Source: an uncultured Limnohabitans sp. (GTDB lineage Bacteria; Pseudomonadota; Gammaproteobacteria; Burkholderiales; Burkholderiaceae_C). Taken from it: DNA of 27,335 bases. The DNA lies in contig NZ_CALBEX010000093.1 of assembly GCF_937889215.1 (NCBI RefSeq), positions 1 through 27,335 of the forward strand, in the 5' to 3' direction. Of this stretch, positions 1-10,990 are shown one piece after another (the stretch's first letter is position 1; each line of letters opens with the position of its first letter). The notes below the pieces were generated by a model, which was not told the origin of the DNA, searched no databases, and worked only from the letters and a program-made list of their open reading frames with translations. The translations under genes and the position numbers were made by a program.

Positions 1-326
1 ATCCCGCAACACAGACGTCATGATTTCCATCAGCGTTCTGGACTTCATGCTGCGGCACAGCATGCCCAAGGCTTGCACCACGGGCACACCGGCACGCAGC
101 ATGGCGGCCCATTGGCGGGTCATGATGGCCAGGTCTTTGGCTTTGACGGTGTCCTGTTGGCGCCACCATAAGCGTTGAATGCGCACTTTATGCAACCCCT
201 GCCGGCGCAAATGGGCCCGAGCCAAATCGGCATTCAAGGCTTGGATCTGCCCGTTCTGGGGTTGCCCCTGAGGGTCTTGCCCGGTCCAGCGAAAAACCAC
301 CGGATTGCTTGGTGAGGAGGGGCTGC

Positions 327-330
<4 letters not shown>
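1..330 (-). CDS. pilC: Type IV pilus inner-membrane platform protein PilC (GspF family), N-terminal part only
   Basis: The first 110 codons are present; the rest lies beyond the left edge. PilC is the inner-membrane platform of the type IV pilus, working with the PilB motor to assemble pilin. The visible part has the family's N-terminal shape: an FRWTGQDPQGQ opening that matches the usual 'F-W-G-D-x-G' start, a helix with LRRQG near residue 41, then KAKDLAIMTRQWAAMLRAGVPVVQAL at about 63-87, which begins the first GspF cytoplasmic domain (the family usually reads TRQLATMMKAGVP). The ATG overlaps the pilB stop (ATGA), so the two are translationally coupled. No transmembrane segment is reached in this fragment. 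The family call is firm; whether the remainder is intact cannot be seen. Confidence 0.9.
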
Positions 331-1544
<1,214 letters not shown>

Positions 1545-1557
1545 AGAAACCCTGAAT

Positions 1558-1606
1558 GTGAATTATTTTGAATTCACATCATGCGGACTTCATTGGAGTT
1601 TGTAAA
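1558..1606 (-). promoter_or_regulatory. Putative pilB promoter with palindromic operator at the start site
   Basis: On the minus strand, TTTACA (1601-1606) and CATGAT (1578-1583) are separated by exactly 17 bases. Directly after the -10 comes a perfect inverted repeat, GTGAATT-N6-AATTCAC (1558-1577), covering the expected transcription start and ending 13 bases before the pilB ATG. The block is AT-rich in an otherwise GC-rich region. A dyad in this position is typical of a repressor site. The promoter call is inferred from hexamer matches; the repeat itself is seen directly. Confidence 0.45.
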
Positions 1607-1641
1607 CCGGGTCAGTGGATGGGGCCGTGTTCAGCCCGAAG

Positions 1642-1659
1642 GCGCTTGGCGCCAAGCGC
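1642..1659. terminator. Perfect 18-base palindrome just after the ispB stop
   Basis: gcgcttggcgccaagcgc is self-complementary throughout and starts five bases beyond the ispB stop codon on the minus strand. It could fold into a GC-rich stem at the 3' end of the ispB message. No T-run follows in the direction of transcription, so it is at best a weak intrinsic terminator, or an mRNA-stabilising stem between ispB and pilB. Confidence 0.35.
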
Positions 1660-1663
1660 TGGG

Positions 1664-2677
1664 TCAATGGCGGCGATTGAGCAGTTGCGAGGCCAGCGCC
1701 ACCATGGCATGGCGGTGGTGATTGGCGGGCAGTTGCATGGCCGCGTCCACAGCGCGCTGCGCTTCGTTGGCCGCAGCGTTGCGGGTGGCTTCCAGTGCGC
1801 CCGTATCGCGGACGATGGCCACAATCTCGCTCAGCCGGTCGACGCTGCCGGTTTCAATCGCTTCACGCACCGTCTGGCTTTGCGCTGGCGTGCCGAGTTG
1901 CATCGCCAAAATCAGGGGCAGGGTGGCTTTGCCCTCGCGCAGGTCATCGCCCAGGTTTTTACCCATTTCAGTGGTGCTGCCGTCGTAGTCCAACACGTCG
2001 TCGATCACCTGAAAAGCCGTGCCCAAGGCCTGGCCGTAATCAGCGCACGCAGCTTCGATGGCGCTCGGGCTGCCAGCCAAAATGGCCCCCAAACGGGCAC
2101 TGGCTTCGAAAAGTTTGGCAGTTTTGGATCGAATGACCCGCAAATAACCCTCTTCGTTGAGCGATGCGTCGTGCATGTTCATCAACTGCAGCACCTCACC
2201 CTCGGCGATCACATTGGTGGCATCGGCCAAGGTTTGCATGATCCGCATGCTGTCGGCATCGACCATCATCTGGAAGGCGCGTGAATACAAAAAGTCGCCC
2301 ACCAACACGCTGGCAGGGTTGCCAAAACGCTCATTGGCTGTGGGCCTGCCACGGCGCAGGGTGGACTCGTCCACCACATCGTCGTGCAGCAAGGTGGCGG
2401 TGTGGATGAACTCGACCACGGCCGCCAGGTTGTGCCGCTGGCTGCCGGTGTAACTCAAAGCCCCGCAAGTGAGCAACAGCAATACGGGGCGCAGGCGTTT
2501 GCCGCCAGCAGAGATGATGTAACGCGCGACATCGCCCACCAAAGGAACGCCAGAATCGAGTCGCTGCGCAATGACGCGGTCGACTTGGGTCATGTCATGA
2601 GCCACAAGTTCAAGGGCGGCGGCGGTGCTGGTTTCGGAGGCAGACAACTTGGGGTATCCGGCAAGGGTGCCCGGCAA
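1664..2677 (-). CDS. ispB: Octaprenyl (polyprenyl) diphosphate synthase
   Basis: Trans-prenyltransferase that extends farnesyl diphosphate with isopentenyl diphosphate units to make the ubiquinone side chain; cytoplasmic. The 337 residues contain GGKRLRP at 58-64, the first aspartate-rich motif LLHDDVVDES near 96-105 followed by RRGRPT, the GEVLQL segment at 160-165, and the second aspartate-rich motif DDVLDY at 226-231. Length is slightly above the roughly 320-330 usual for the family. The first 20 residues are not conserved-looking, so a start a little further in cannot be excluded. It is divergent from rplU, the conserved arrangement in beta- and gammaproteobacteria. Chain length (C40) is assumed from the family and not visible in the sequence. 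It links functionally to ubiE, ubiJ and ubiB later in the window. Confidence 0.95.
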   Translation of the reverse strand: MPGTLAGYPKLSASETSTAAALELVAHDMTQVDRVIAQRLDSGVPLVGDVARYIISAGGKRLRPVLLLLTCGALSYTGSQRHNLAAVVEFIHTATLLHDDVVDESTLRRGRPTANERFGNPASVLVGDFLYSRAFQMMVDADSMRIMQTLADATNVIAEGEVLQLMNMHDASLNEEGYLRVIRSKTAKLFEASARLGAILAGSPSAIEAACADYGQALGTAFQVIDDVLDYDGSTTEMGKNLGDDLREGKATLPLILAMQLGTPAQSQTVREAIETGSVDRLSEIVAIVRDTGALEATRNAAANEAQRAVDAAMQLPANHHRHAMVALASQLLNRRH

Positions 2678-2726
2678 AGCCGAGGCAAGAGTTCACAAAA
2701 TGGAAGTGCATTTCAGATGCTGGCTG

Positions 2727-2732
2727 ATTATA
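2727..2732 (-). promoter_or_regulatory. Candidate -10 element for ispB
   Basis: The minus strand reads a perfect TATAAT here, about 50 bases upstream of the ispB start codon, a suitable distance for a short leader. A perfect TTGACA lies further upstream (2757-2762), but the spacing between them is 24 bases, too long for a normal sigma-70 promoter. At the usual 17-base spacing there is no good -35. The -10 is plausible; the pairing with TTGACA is doubtful. Confidence 0.4.
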
Positions 2733-2780
2733 GGGACCCCCGTGATTCGCCATCTGTGTCAACACTCGGCCGCGCATGGC

Positions 2781-2810
2781 TTGCCTGATCAGGGTAGGAC
2801 GTGCTAAAAT
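2781..2810 (+). promoter_or_regulatory. Putative rplU-rpmA promoter
   Basis: TTGCCT (2781-2786) and TAAAAT (2805-2810) are separated by 18 bases. Each is a good match to sigma-70 consensus, and they lie 54 bases before the rplU ATG. The leader that follows can form a small hairpin: TTCC (2817-2820) with GGAA (2837-2840), and GGG (2823-2825) with CCC (2832-2834) inside it. It ends in the ribosome site AAAGAGG at 2851-2857. Confidence 0.6.
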
Positions 2811-2863
2811 CTTTGGTTCCTTGGGGATTAGCCCTTGGAAACTTCCATTCAAAGAGGTCTAAT

Positions 2864-3175
2864 ATGTACGCGGTCATAAAAACCGGTGGCAAACAGTATC
2901 GTGTTGTCGCTGGCGAAAAAATTAAAGTAGAACAGATTGCTGCGGACGTTGGCCAGGAAATCGTGATTGATCAAGTTTTGGCCGTCGGTACCGGCGCTGA
3001 ACTCAAGATCGGCACGCCCCTGGTGTCCGGCGCCACAGTCACAGCCACGGTGTTGGCGCATGGCAAGCACGACAAAGTGCACATCTTCAAGATGCGCCGT
3101 CGTAAGCACTATCAGAAACGTCAGGGTCACCGCCAGCAGTTCACCGAACTGCAAATCGGCGCGATCGCTGCCTGA
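2864..3175 (+). CDS. rplU: 50S ribosomal protein L21
   Basis: Structural protein of the large ribosomal subunit, 103 residues, the standard length. It opens [23 protein letters not shown], the characteristic L21 start, and ends with the basic rRNA-binding segment [19 protein letters not shown]. The ATG at 2864 is preceded by AAAGAGG six bases upstream. A longer reading from 2801 would begin inside the promoter and add residues unlike L21, so it is not used. It is followed after 12 bases by rpmA, in the universal rplU-rpmA order, ahead of a strong terminator. Confidence 0.98.
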   Translation: MYAVIKTGGKQYRVVAGEKIKVEQIAADVGQEIVIDQVLAVGTGAELKIGTPLVSGATVTATVLAHGKHDKVHIFKMRRRKHYQKRQGHRQQFTELQIGAIAA

Positions 3176-3187
3176 GGAGAATAGGTC

Positions 3188-4670
<1,483 letters not shown>

Positions 4671-4747
4671 AAGGCCAGTCCATAGGTTCCCCAACATTGG
4701 TGTCGGGCGCTGGCTCGGCAATTTGTTCATACCGTACGCTCCAAAGC

Positions 4748-5884
4748 ATGACCACCCCTGACGTTTCTAGGCTCTTGTGTGATGCCCGCCGCATCGTTGT
4801 CAAAGTGGGCTCCAGTCTGGTGACCAACGAAGGGCGCGGCCTGGACGAGGGCGCAATTGGCGAGTGGTGCCGCCAGATGGCGCTGCTCAGCGCCCAAGGC
4901 AAAGAGGTGGTCATGGTCTCCAGCGGTGCGATAGCCGAAGGCATGAAGCGCCTGGGCTGGACCACCCGTCCGAGCGAAGTCCCTGCTTTGCAAGCGGCTG
5001 CCGCCGTGGGTCAAATGGGCCTGGCGCAGATGTATGAAACCAAGTTGCGCGAAAACGGCATGGGCAGCGCCCAGGTCTTGCTCACCCACGCTGACTTGGC
5101 CGATCGTGAGCGTTACCTCAATGCCCGATCCACCTTGCTGACTTTGCTCCAGCACCGCGTGCTGCCGGTCATCAACGAAAACGACACGGTGGTCAACGAC
5201 GAGATCAAATTTGGCGACAACGACACCTTGGGTGCCTTGGTGGCCAACCTGATCGAAGCCGACTTGCTGGTGATCCTGACCGACCAAAAAGGCCTGTACA
5301 CCGCCGACCCGCGCAAAGACCCTTCGGCCACCTTTGTGCACGAGGCCCGTGCTGGGGATCCGTCACTGGAAAGCATGGCGGGTGGTGCCGGTTCGAGCAT
5401 TGGGCGGGGCGGCATGATCACCAAGATCCTGGCGGCCAAACGGGCTGCAGGCTCTGGCGCGTCGACCGTGATTGCCTGGGGGCGCGAACCCGATGCGCTG
5501 CTGCGCTTGGCACAGGGAGACAACATGGGCACCTTGCTGGTGGCTCAGACCGCCAAGCAACAAGCCCGCAAACAGTGGATGGCCGACCACCTGAAGCTTC
5601 GGGGCTCTGTCACGGTGGATGCGGGTGCTGCGCACAAAGTGCTGACCGAAGGCAAAAGTCTGTTGCCCATCGGGATGCATGCGGTCTCGGGTGATTTCTC
5701 TCGCGGTGATGTCATCGCCATCCGCGATGAACAGGGCGCTGAAATCGCCCGTGGCCTGGCCAATTACGCCAGCGCAGAGGCTCGCAGGTTGTGCAGAAAG
5801 CCTTCGCATGAATACGAGGCCTTGCTGGGTTACACCGCAGAGCCCGAGATGGTGCACCGGGACAACTTGATCCTCACTCGCTGA
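4748..5884 (+). CDS. proB: Glutamate 5-kinase
   Basis: First enzyme of proline synthesis from glutamate: ATP-dependent phosphorylation to glutamyl 5-phosphate in the cytoplasm. The 378 residues carry the amino-acid kinase domain, beginning [16 protein letters not shown] (about 14-29), with [15 protein letters not shown], the substrate region [22 protein letters not shown], and [15 protein letters not shown] further along. A C-terminal PUA domain of about 90 residues starts near 285 ([14 protein letters not shown]...), as in the E. coli enzyme. The ATG at 4748 gives the expected length; earlier in-frame codons add non-conserved residues. It follows obgE by 77 bases, the common betaproteobacterial order obgE-proB. 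Confidence 0.97.
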   Translation: MTTPDVSRLLCDARRIVVKVGSSLVTNEGRGLDEGAIGEWCRQMALLSAQGKEVVMVSSGAIAEGMKRLGWTTRPSEVPALQAAAAVGQMGLAQMYETKLRENGMGSAQVLLTHADLADRERYLNARSTLLTLLQHRVLPVINENDTVVNDEIKFGDNDTLGALVANLIEADLLVILTDQKGLYTADPRKDPSATFVHEARAGDPSLESMAGGAGSSIGRGGMITKILAAKRAAGSGASTVIAWGREPDALLRLAQGDNMGTLLVAQTAKQQARKQWMADHLKLRGSVTVDAGAAHKVLTEGKSLLPIGMHAVSGDFSRGDVIAIRDEQGAEIARGLANYASAEARRLCRKPSHEYEALLGYTAEPEMVHRDNLILTR

Positions 5885-5896
5885 AACATGCGCTTG

Positions 5897-5916
5897 CACC
5901 CACTTCGCAGTGGGTG
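5897..5916. terminator. Hairpin between convergent proB and rppH
   Basis: CACCCACT (5897-5904) and AGTGGGTG (5909-5916) form a perfect 8-base-pair stem with a TCGC loop, 12 bases beyond proB and 10 beyond rppH. The downstream T-tract is poor on both strands. Position between two converging genes suggests a weak bidirectional terminator. Confidence 0.55.
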
Positions 5917-5926
5917 TTGAGCAGGC

Positions 5927-6544
5927 TCAGCCTTGAGGATTGGGATCGAAACTGGCCCCCGGTGGCAGTTCCATGTGCGGAGGCGGTTGCATGTCTGTAT
6001 GGCCGTTGTCGTGCTCGGCACCATCGCGGGGGCCGCGGTTGCCGCCACGTAAATAACGGTTTTGACGCTCTTGGCGTGGCAGGTAGCGGACCAGCTCGGT
6101 CAGAGCCATTTCGTACACGCCGCGCTTGAACTCCACCACCACATCCAGCGGCACCCAGTAATCGTTCCAGCGCCATGCGTCGAATTCGGGGTGGTCGGTG
6201 GCGCGCAGGTTCAGGTGATGGTCGTGCGTCACCATTTGCAGCAAGAACCAGATTTGTTTCTGGCCCTTGTAAAAGCCGCGAGCATCCCGGCGGATGAAGC
6301 GGTCCGGCACTTCATAGCGCAACCAGTCACGGGTTCGGGCCACGATGCGCACATGCTCCGGGTGGAGCCCCACTTCTTCGTGCAATTCACGGAACATGGC
6401 CTGTTCGGGACTTTCACCCCGGTCAATGCCACCCTGCGGGAACTGCCAGCTGTGTGTGCGTATGCGTTTGCCCCAGAAAACCTGGTTTCTCTGGTTGAGC
6501 AGAATGATGCCGACGTTCGGCCTAAAGCCTTCACGGTCAAGCAT
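5927..6544 (-). CDS. rppH: RNA pyrophosphohydrolase (Nudix)
   Basis: Removes pyrophosphate from the 5' end of mRNAs (and cleaves dinucleoside polyphosphates), starting mRNA decay. The 205 residues open [27 protein letters not shown], close to other RppH proteins, and hold a complete Nudix box at 38-60: [23 protein letters not shown]. The ATG at 6544 is preferred over an in-frame TTG four codons earlier, because the conserved start is MLDREG and GAGG lies about eight bases before it. After the catalytic domain (about 160 residues) comes a polar tail rich in Arg, Gly, His and Pro, longer than the E. coli protein (about 176 residues in all). It is divergent from proS. A possible -10 (CATAAT, minus strand, 6574-6579) lies upstream. 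Confidence 0.95.
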   Translation of the reverse strand: MLDREGFRPNVGIILLNQRNQVFWGKRIRTHSWQFPQGGIDRGESPEQAMFRELHEEVGLHPEHVRIVARTRDWLRYEVPDRFIRRDARGFYKGQKQIWFLLQMVTHDHHLNLRATDHPEFDAWRWNDYWVPLDVVVEFKRGVYEMALTELVRYLPRQERQNRYLRGGNRGPRDGAEHDNGHTDMQPPPHMELPPGASFDPNPQG

Positions 6545-6644
6545 AATCAACCTCAAATTTTTGTATTGTGTCCATTATGCACGCCGCACCAGCGCTCGCT
6601 CTTGGATGTTTCCCTGATCCCCTTGTCTGAGTTAGCCCGTCGCG

Positions 6645-8390
6645 ATGAAAGCCTCTCAATTTCTCATTTCCACCCTCAAAGAAGCCCCAGCCGATGCCGA
6701 GGTGGTCAGCCACAAGCTGATGACCCGCGCCGGCATGATCAAGAAACTGGGCGCGGGCATTTACAACTACATGCCCATGGGTTTAAGGGTGATCCGCAAG
6801 GTGGAAGCCATCGTGCGCGAAGAAATGAACCGCGCAGGGGCTATTGAGATGACCATGCCCGTGGTGCAACCGGCTGAGCTGTGGCAGGAGACCGGCCGCT
6901 TTGACAAGATGGGCCCCGAATTGCTGCGCATCAAGGATCGTCATGGCCGCGATTTCGTGATCCAACCCACCAGCGAAGAAGTCGTGACCGACGTGGTGCG
7001 CCAGGAAGTGCGCAGCTACAAACAGCTGCCTAAAAACTTCTACCAAATTCAAACCAAATTTCGCGATGAGCGACGCCCCCGCTTTGGCCTGATGCGCGGC
7101 CGCGAGTTCACCATGAAAGACGCCTACAGCTTTGACCGCGACGTGGCGAGCGCCAAGGCCAGCTACCAGGTCATGGCCGGGGCTTACCGCCAAATTTTTG
7201 ATCGCTTTGGCCTGACCTACCGCGCCGTGGCCGCTGACAGCGGTGCCATCGGCGGCGACCTGAGCGAAGAGTTCCAGGTGATCGCCGCCACCGGTGAAGA
7301 CGCCATCGTTTACTGCCCCACCAGCAACTACGCCGCCAACATGGAAAAAGCCGAGGCCCTGGCCCCCAACCAGCCACGCGGCGCGGCCACGCAAGCCCAG
7401 ACGAAGACAGCCACGCCCGGCAAAAGCACCTGCGATGACGTGGCGGCCTTGCTGAATCTGCCCCTGTCCACCACCGTCAAATCGCTGGTGCTGGCCACCG
7501 ACACCTTGAACGAGCAGGGCGAGATCGTCAAATCGCAAGTCTGGCTGCTGCTGCTGCGCGGGGACCACGACATGAACGAAGTCAAGGTCGGCAAGCTGCC
7601 CGGCATGGAAGGTGGTTTCCGCTTTGCCACGCTGGCTGAGATCGATGACCACTTTGGCTGCAAGCCCGGTTACCTTGGCCCTCTGAATTTAAAGAAGCCC
7701 GTGCACCTGGTGGCCGACCGCGACGTGGCCGTGATGGCCGACTGGATTTGCGGTGCCAATGAGCCTGACTTCCACATCACCGGCGTGAACTGGGGCCGCG
7801 ACTTGCCCGAGCCTGCTGTGGTGGCCGACATCCGCAACGTGGTGGCTGGAGACAAGTCGCCCGACGGCGGGGGCGAGCTGGCCATCGAGCGCGGCATTGA
7901 GGTGGGCCATGTGTTCTATCTGGGCACCAAATACTCCAAGGCCATGAACGCCACTTTCCTGGACGAAACCGGCAAACCGCAGTTTCTGGAAATGGGCTGC
8001 TACGGCATCGGCATCACCCGCTTGCCCGCCGCCGCCATCGAGCAAAACCACGACGAGCGCGGCATCATCTGGCCCGACGCGATTGCGCCATTCACTGTGG
8101 TAATTTGCCCCATCGGCATGGACCGCAGCGAAGTCGTCAAGGCAGAGGCTGAGCGGATTTATGCCGCTTTGCTGGCGGACGGGGTGGACGTGATCCTGGA
8201 TGACCGTGGCGAGCGCCCCGGAGCCATGTTTGCCGACTGGGAACTGATCGGCGTGCCGCACCGCATCACCTTGGGCGACAAAGGCCTCCAGGATGGTTTG
8301 GTCGAGTACCAGCACCGCCGCGACGCCGAAGCGACCAAGGTGTCGGTGTCAGACATCGTGGCGCATGTCCAGGGGCGTTTGGCCCATTGA
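6645..8390 (+). CDS. proS: Prolyl-tRNA synthetase (bacterial type with editing domain)
   Basis: Class II synthetase that charges tRNA-Pro. The 581 residues start [26 protein letters not shown], the standard bacterial opening. PTSEE (108-112) contacts the substrate. Motif 2, [17 protein letters not shown], lies at 139-155. An insertion (editing) domain spans about 220-400 and contains TVKS, with the lysine at 279 as in the E. coli enzyme, where it serves Ala-tRNA-Pro clearance. Motif 3 reads [27 protein letters not shown] (about 451-477); the C-terminal 100 residues form the anticodon-binding domain. Length and domain order match the family. It stands alone on the plus strand, divergent from rppH and ended by a shared terminator. 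Confidence 0.98.
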   Translation: MKASQFLISTLKEAPADAEVVSHKLMTRAGMIKKLGAGIYNYMPMGLRVIRKVEAIVREEMNRAGAIEMTMPVVQPAELWQETGRFDKMGPELLRIKDRHGRDFVIQPTSEEVVTDVVRQEVRSYKQLPKNFYQIQTKFRDERRPRFGLMRGREFTMKDAYSFDRDVASAKASYQVMAGAYRQIFDRFGLTYRAVAADSGAIGGDLSEEFQVIAATGEDAIVYCPTSNYAANMEKAEALAPNQPRGAATQAQTKTATPGKSTCDDVAALLNLPLSTTVKSLVLATDTLNEQGEIVKSQVWLLLLRGDHDMNEVKVGKLPGMEGGFRFATLAEIDDHFGCKPGYLGPLNLKKPVHLVADRDVAVMADWICGANEPDFHITGVNWGRDLPEPAVVADIRNVVAGDKSPDGGGELAIERGIEVGHVFYLGTKYSKAMNATFLDETGKPQFLEMGCYGIGITRLPAAAIEQNHDERGIIWPDAIAPFTVVICPIGMDRSEVVKAEAERIYAALLADGVDVILDDRGERPGAMFADWELIGVPHRITLGDKGLQDGLVEYQHRRDAEATKVSVSDIVAHVQGRLAH

Positions 8391-8488
8391 TGCACACATC
8401 GGGCCTGAGACACGTCTGGCTTGGCCCAAGCGGCGGGCTTGTTGTTTCGGTCTTGGTGGTTTAGCCCACCGGGCTGAACGGCAGGCAC

Positions 8489-8516
8489 AAAAAAACCACC
8501 CGAGGGGGTGGTTTTT
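8489..8516. terminator. Bidirectional intrinsic terminator between proS and grxD
   Basis: A perfect 11-base-pair stem, AAAAACCACCC (8491-8501) and GGGTGGTTTTT (8506-8516), closes over a GAGG loop. The A-run on one side (8489-8495) and the T-run on the other give a U-tract in both directions, serving proS (plus) and grxD (minus). The rest of the 155-base gap (8391-8545) shows no gene. Confidence 0.92.
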
Positions 8517-8545
8517 GGAGGACTAAGGCCAAAGCCCCTGGCAGA

Positions 8546-8869
8546 TCAGGCCTTGCCGTTGATGACCTGCTGCAGTTCACCCGATTCGTACATTTCCATC
8601 ATGATGTCTGAGCCACCGATGAACTCGCCTTTGAAGTACAGCTGCGGGATGGTGGGCCAGTTGCTGTATTCCTTGATGCCTTGACGAATTTCGGCGTCGT
8701 CCAGCACGTTCACGGTCTTGACCGTCTTGGGGTCCACGCCCACGGCTTTGAGGATCTGGATGGCACGGCCAGAAAATCCGCACATCGGGAAGCTGGCGTT
8801 GCCCTTCATGAAGAGGGTGATTTCGTTGCCTTTGACGAGTTCGTCAATGCGTTGCTGGGTGTCGCTCAT
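8546..8869 (-). CDS. grxD: Monothiol glutaredoxin (Grx4/GrxD family)
   Basis: Small cytoplasmic protein that binds and passes on [2Fe-2S] clusters with glutathione. The 107 residues include MKGNASFPMCGFSGRA (21-36) with the single active-site cysteine in CGFS (C30), WPTIPQLY (71-78) with the cis-proline loop, and GGSDI near 85-89, which binds glutathione. Length is standard (E. coli GrxD is 115). It is the last gene of the hemA-prfA-prmC-grxD run, 85 bases after prmC. A candidate -10 (CATAAT, minus strand, 8908-8913) in that gap suggests it may also have its own promoter. Fe-S supply next to a heme-pathway gene fits, but co-regulation is not shown. Confidence 0.96.
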   Translation of the reverse strand: MSDTQQRIDELVKGNEITLFMKGNASFPMCGFSGRAIQILKAVGVDPKTVKTVNVLDDAEIRQGIKEYSNWPTIPQLYFKGEFIGGSDIMMEMYESGELQQVINGKA

Positions 8870-8954
8870 GGTGTTGCTCCAAATGGGGTCAGTATCGAAT
8901 AGGCTGAATTATGTCTCTGATTGAAAGTCTGCCATTTTTACAGGGATGTTGCTG

Positions 8955-9812
8955 TCACTTCGGCATGGCCGCGCCTGTGCACCGCTCAATGCTGCCCAGA
9001 TCGCGGCGCGACTGCACTTGCTCAAACCCGGCCTCACGCAGAAGTGCCTGCACCGGGGCCGCCTGGTCCCAGCCGTGTTCGAGCAGCAACCAGCCGCCCG
9101 TGGCCAGGCAGGCTGGGGCTTGGGCGATGATTTGGCGGATGTCATCCAGGCCGTCGGGGCCGCTGGTCAGCGCTTGCAGGGGCTCGTGTGTCAGGGCGGC
9201 CAGGTGCGGGTCGCCCTCGGCCACATAGGGCGGGTTGGAGACGATGAGGTCAAAACGGCCAGTGTGCTGGATGTCAACCGCGTTCAACCAGTCGCTGGCG
9301 ATGAATTGCACACCCAGCTGCAAACGGGCGGCATTGGCGCGGGCCACGGCCAGGGCGTCTTCGCTGGCGTCCACCGCCCACACGGTGGCATCGGGTCGAG
9401 CATGTTGCAAAGCCAAAGCCACTGCGCCGCTGCCCGTGCCCAAGTCCAAAATGCGGGGCGAGCGTGTTTCGGGTGCAGATTCAGGCAGACACGCCAGAGC
9501 CCAGTCCACCAGGGTTTCAGTGTCGGGGCGCGGGTCCAGCACACGCGCATCCACGGCCAGCGTCAGGCCAAAAAAATCCTTGCGCCCGGTGATGTAGGCC
9601 ACGGGCTCACCGCTCAGACGCCGCTGCAGCGCGTCTTGCCACGCGGCGGCTTGCTCTGGCGTCAAGGTGTCGCTGTCGTGTGCCAGCAACCAGGCGCGGT
9701 CGTGCAGTGGGCGCTGCAGGCTGTGCAGCAGCAAGATCTGCGCGTCCACCCTTTCCAAGCCACTGGCTTGGGCTTGGCGCAGACACGCCACGACGGTCGT
9801 TGGGTTTTGCAT
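8955..9812 (-). CDS. prmC: Release factor glutamine N5-methyltransferase
   Basis: Methylates the glutamine of the GGQ motif in release factors 1 and 2, raising termination efficiency. The 285 residues have an N-terminal helical domain (about 1-90) that docks the release factor, with RRLSGEPVAYITGRKDFFG at 64-82 as usual. The SAM-binding motif ILDLGTGSGAVALAL lies at 121-135 and the catalytic NPPY at 193-196, followed by EGDPHLAALTHEP. Its ATG overlaps the last base of the prfA stop codon (TGATG), so it is translated in step with its own substrate, an arrangement conserved across proteobacteria. Confidence 0.97.
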   Translation of the reverse strand: MQNPTTVVACLRQAQASGLERVDAQILLLHSLQRPLHDRAWLLAHDSDTLTPEQAAAWQDALQRRLSGEPVAYITGRKDFFGLTLAVDARVLDPRPDTETLVDWALACLPESAPETRSPRILDLGTGSGAVALALQHARPDATVWAVDASEDALAVARANAARLQLGVQFIASDWLNAVDIQHTGRFDLIVSNPPYVAEGDPHLAALTHEPLQALTSGPDGLDDIRQIIAQAPACLATGGWLLLEHGWDQAAPVQALLREAGFEQVQSRRDLGSIERCTGAAMPK

Positions 9813-10912
9813 CAGGCGGTGGCCCCGATTTCAAGTGCGGCCAGCTGTTCAGCGGCTTCGTAGCTTTGCAAGCCGTGGACCACATCTTGCAAATCGCCCT
9901 CCATGATGGTGAGCAGCTTGTACAAAGTCAGGTTGATGCGGTGGTCGGTCAGGCGCCCTTGCGGGAAGTTGTAGGTGCGGATGCGGTCCGAGCGGTCGCC
10001 GCTGCCGATCAGGCTTTTGCGCTCGGCCGCGTCTTTGGCGGCACGTTCAGATCGGTCTTTTTCCTGTATCCGGGCGGTGAGCACTTTCAGGGCCTGCGCC
10101 TTGTTGCTGTGCTGGCTGCGGCCGTCCTGGCATTCGGCCACGATGCCGGTGGGCAAGTGGGTGATGCGAACGGCCGAGTCGGTCTTGTTGATGTGCTGGC
10201 CGCCTGCGCCGCTGGCGCGGTAAGTGTCAATCCGCAAATCAGACGGGTTGATCTTGATGGCCTCGGCTTCGTCTGGCTCGGCCAGCACGGCCACAGTGCA
10301 GGCGCTGGTGTGGATGCGGCCTTGGGTTTCGGTGGCGGGCACGCGCTGCACCCGGTGGCCGCCTGACTCGAATTTGAGTGCGCCGTACACGCCATCGCCC
10401 GATGTGCTGCCGTCAATGCGCACAACGACTTCTTTGTAGCCGCCCAGCTCGCTGACCGATTCCGAGACGATCTCGCACCGCCAGCCCTGGCTTTCGGCAT
10501 AGCGCGTGTACATGCGCAGCAAGTCGCCTGCAAACAGGGCCGACTCGTCGCCCCCGGTGCCAGCGCGGATTTCCACAAAAGCCGGACGGGCGTCGTCGGG
10601 GTCTTTGGGCAGCAGCATGCGCTGCAGCTCGGCTTCTAGGTTTTGCAGCTCGGCGCTGGCGCTGGCCACTTCTTCTTCGGCCATCTCGCGCATGTCTTCG
10701 TCATCCAGCATGGCTTTTGCAGCGGTCAGGTCGGCGCTGCGTTGCTGAAAGCGGGCAAAGCGCGAGGCCACGGCGCTGACCTCGGCGTGTTCCCGAGAGA
10801 GCTTCAGGAACTGCGTCATGTCGGCCATGATGTCTTCGCGGGACAGCAAAAAGTCCAGCTCGCTCAGGCGCAAGGCATAGCGTTCGAGTTGTTGGATCAA
10901 AAAGGGTTTCAT
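9812..10912 (-). CDS. prfA: Peptide chain release factor 1
   Basis: Recognises UAA and UAG in the ribosomal A site and triggers peptide release. The 366 residues contain the tripeptide 'anticodon' PAT at 192-194 (PxT marks RF1, as opposed to SPF in RF2). The catalytic GGQ lies at 237-239 within [18 protein letters not shown]. Upstream are [22 protein letters not shown] and [25 protein letters not shown], both typical of RF1. Length is close to the E. coli protein (360). It lies 78 bases after hemA and overlaps prmC by one base. A strong hairpin occupies the hemA-prfA gap. Confidence 0.98.
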   Translation of the reverse strand: MKPFLIQQLERYALRLSELDFLLSREDIMADMTQFLKLSREHAEVSAVASRFARFQQRSADLTAAKAMLDDEDMREMAEEEVASASAELQNLEAELQRMLLPKDPDDARPAFVEIRAGTGGDESALFAGDLLRMYTRYAESQGWRCEIVSESVSELGGYKEVVVRIDGSTSGDGVYGALKFESGGHRVQRVPATETQGRIHTSACTVAVLAEPDEAEAIKINPSDLRIDTYRASGAGGQHINKTDSAVRITHLPTGIVAECQDGRSQHSNKAQALKVLTARIQEKDRSERAAKDAAERKSLIGSGDRSDRIRTYNFPQGRLTDHRINLTLYKLLTIMEGDLQDVVHGLQSYEAAEQLAALEIGATA

Positions 10913-10934
10913 GGGGCAGGCGGCGAGTGAAAGG

Positions 10935-10959
10935 GCCGCTGCACAGTCCTTGCAGCGGC
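10935..10959. other. Strong hairpin in the hemA-prfA gap
   Basis: GCCGCTGCA (10935-10943) pairs perfectly with TGCAGCGGC (10951-10959) around a 7-base loop. In the minus-strand message it lies about 30 bases after the hemA stop and 22 bases before the prfA start. It is followed by CCCTTTC, not a proper U-tract, so it is more likely a partial terminator or a processing and stability element between hemA and prfA than a full stop. Confidence 0.5.
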
Positions 10960-10990
10960 GGGGCAGCGTTCGCAGTGGCAGAGAAAAGCG

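Noticed and set aside
2801..2863. Extended N-terminus for rplU
   Set aside because: It would begin within the -10 region of the proposed promoter, and L21 proteins start [11 protein letters not shown].
8391..8545. Possible small gene or RNA between proS and grxD
   Set aside because: No reading frame with a ribosome site was found; the gap is explained by the bidirectional terminator.
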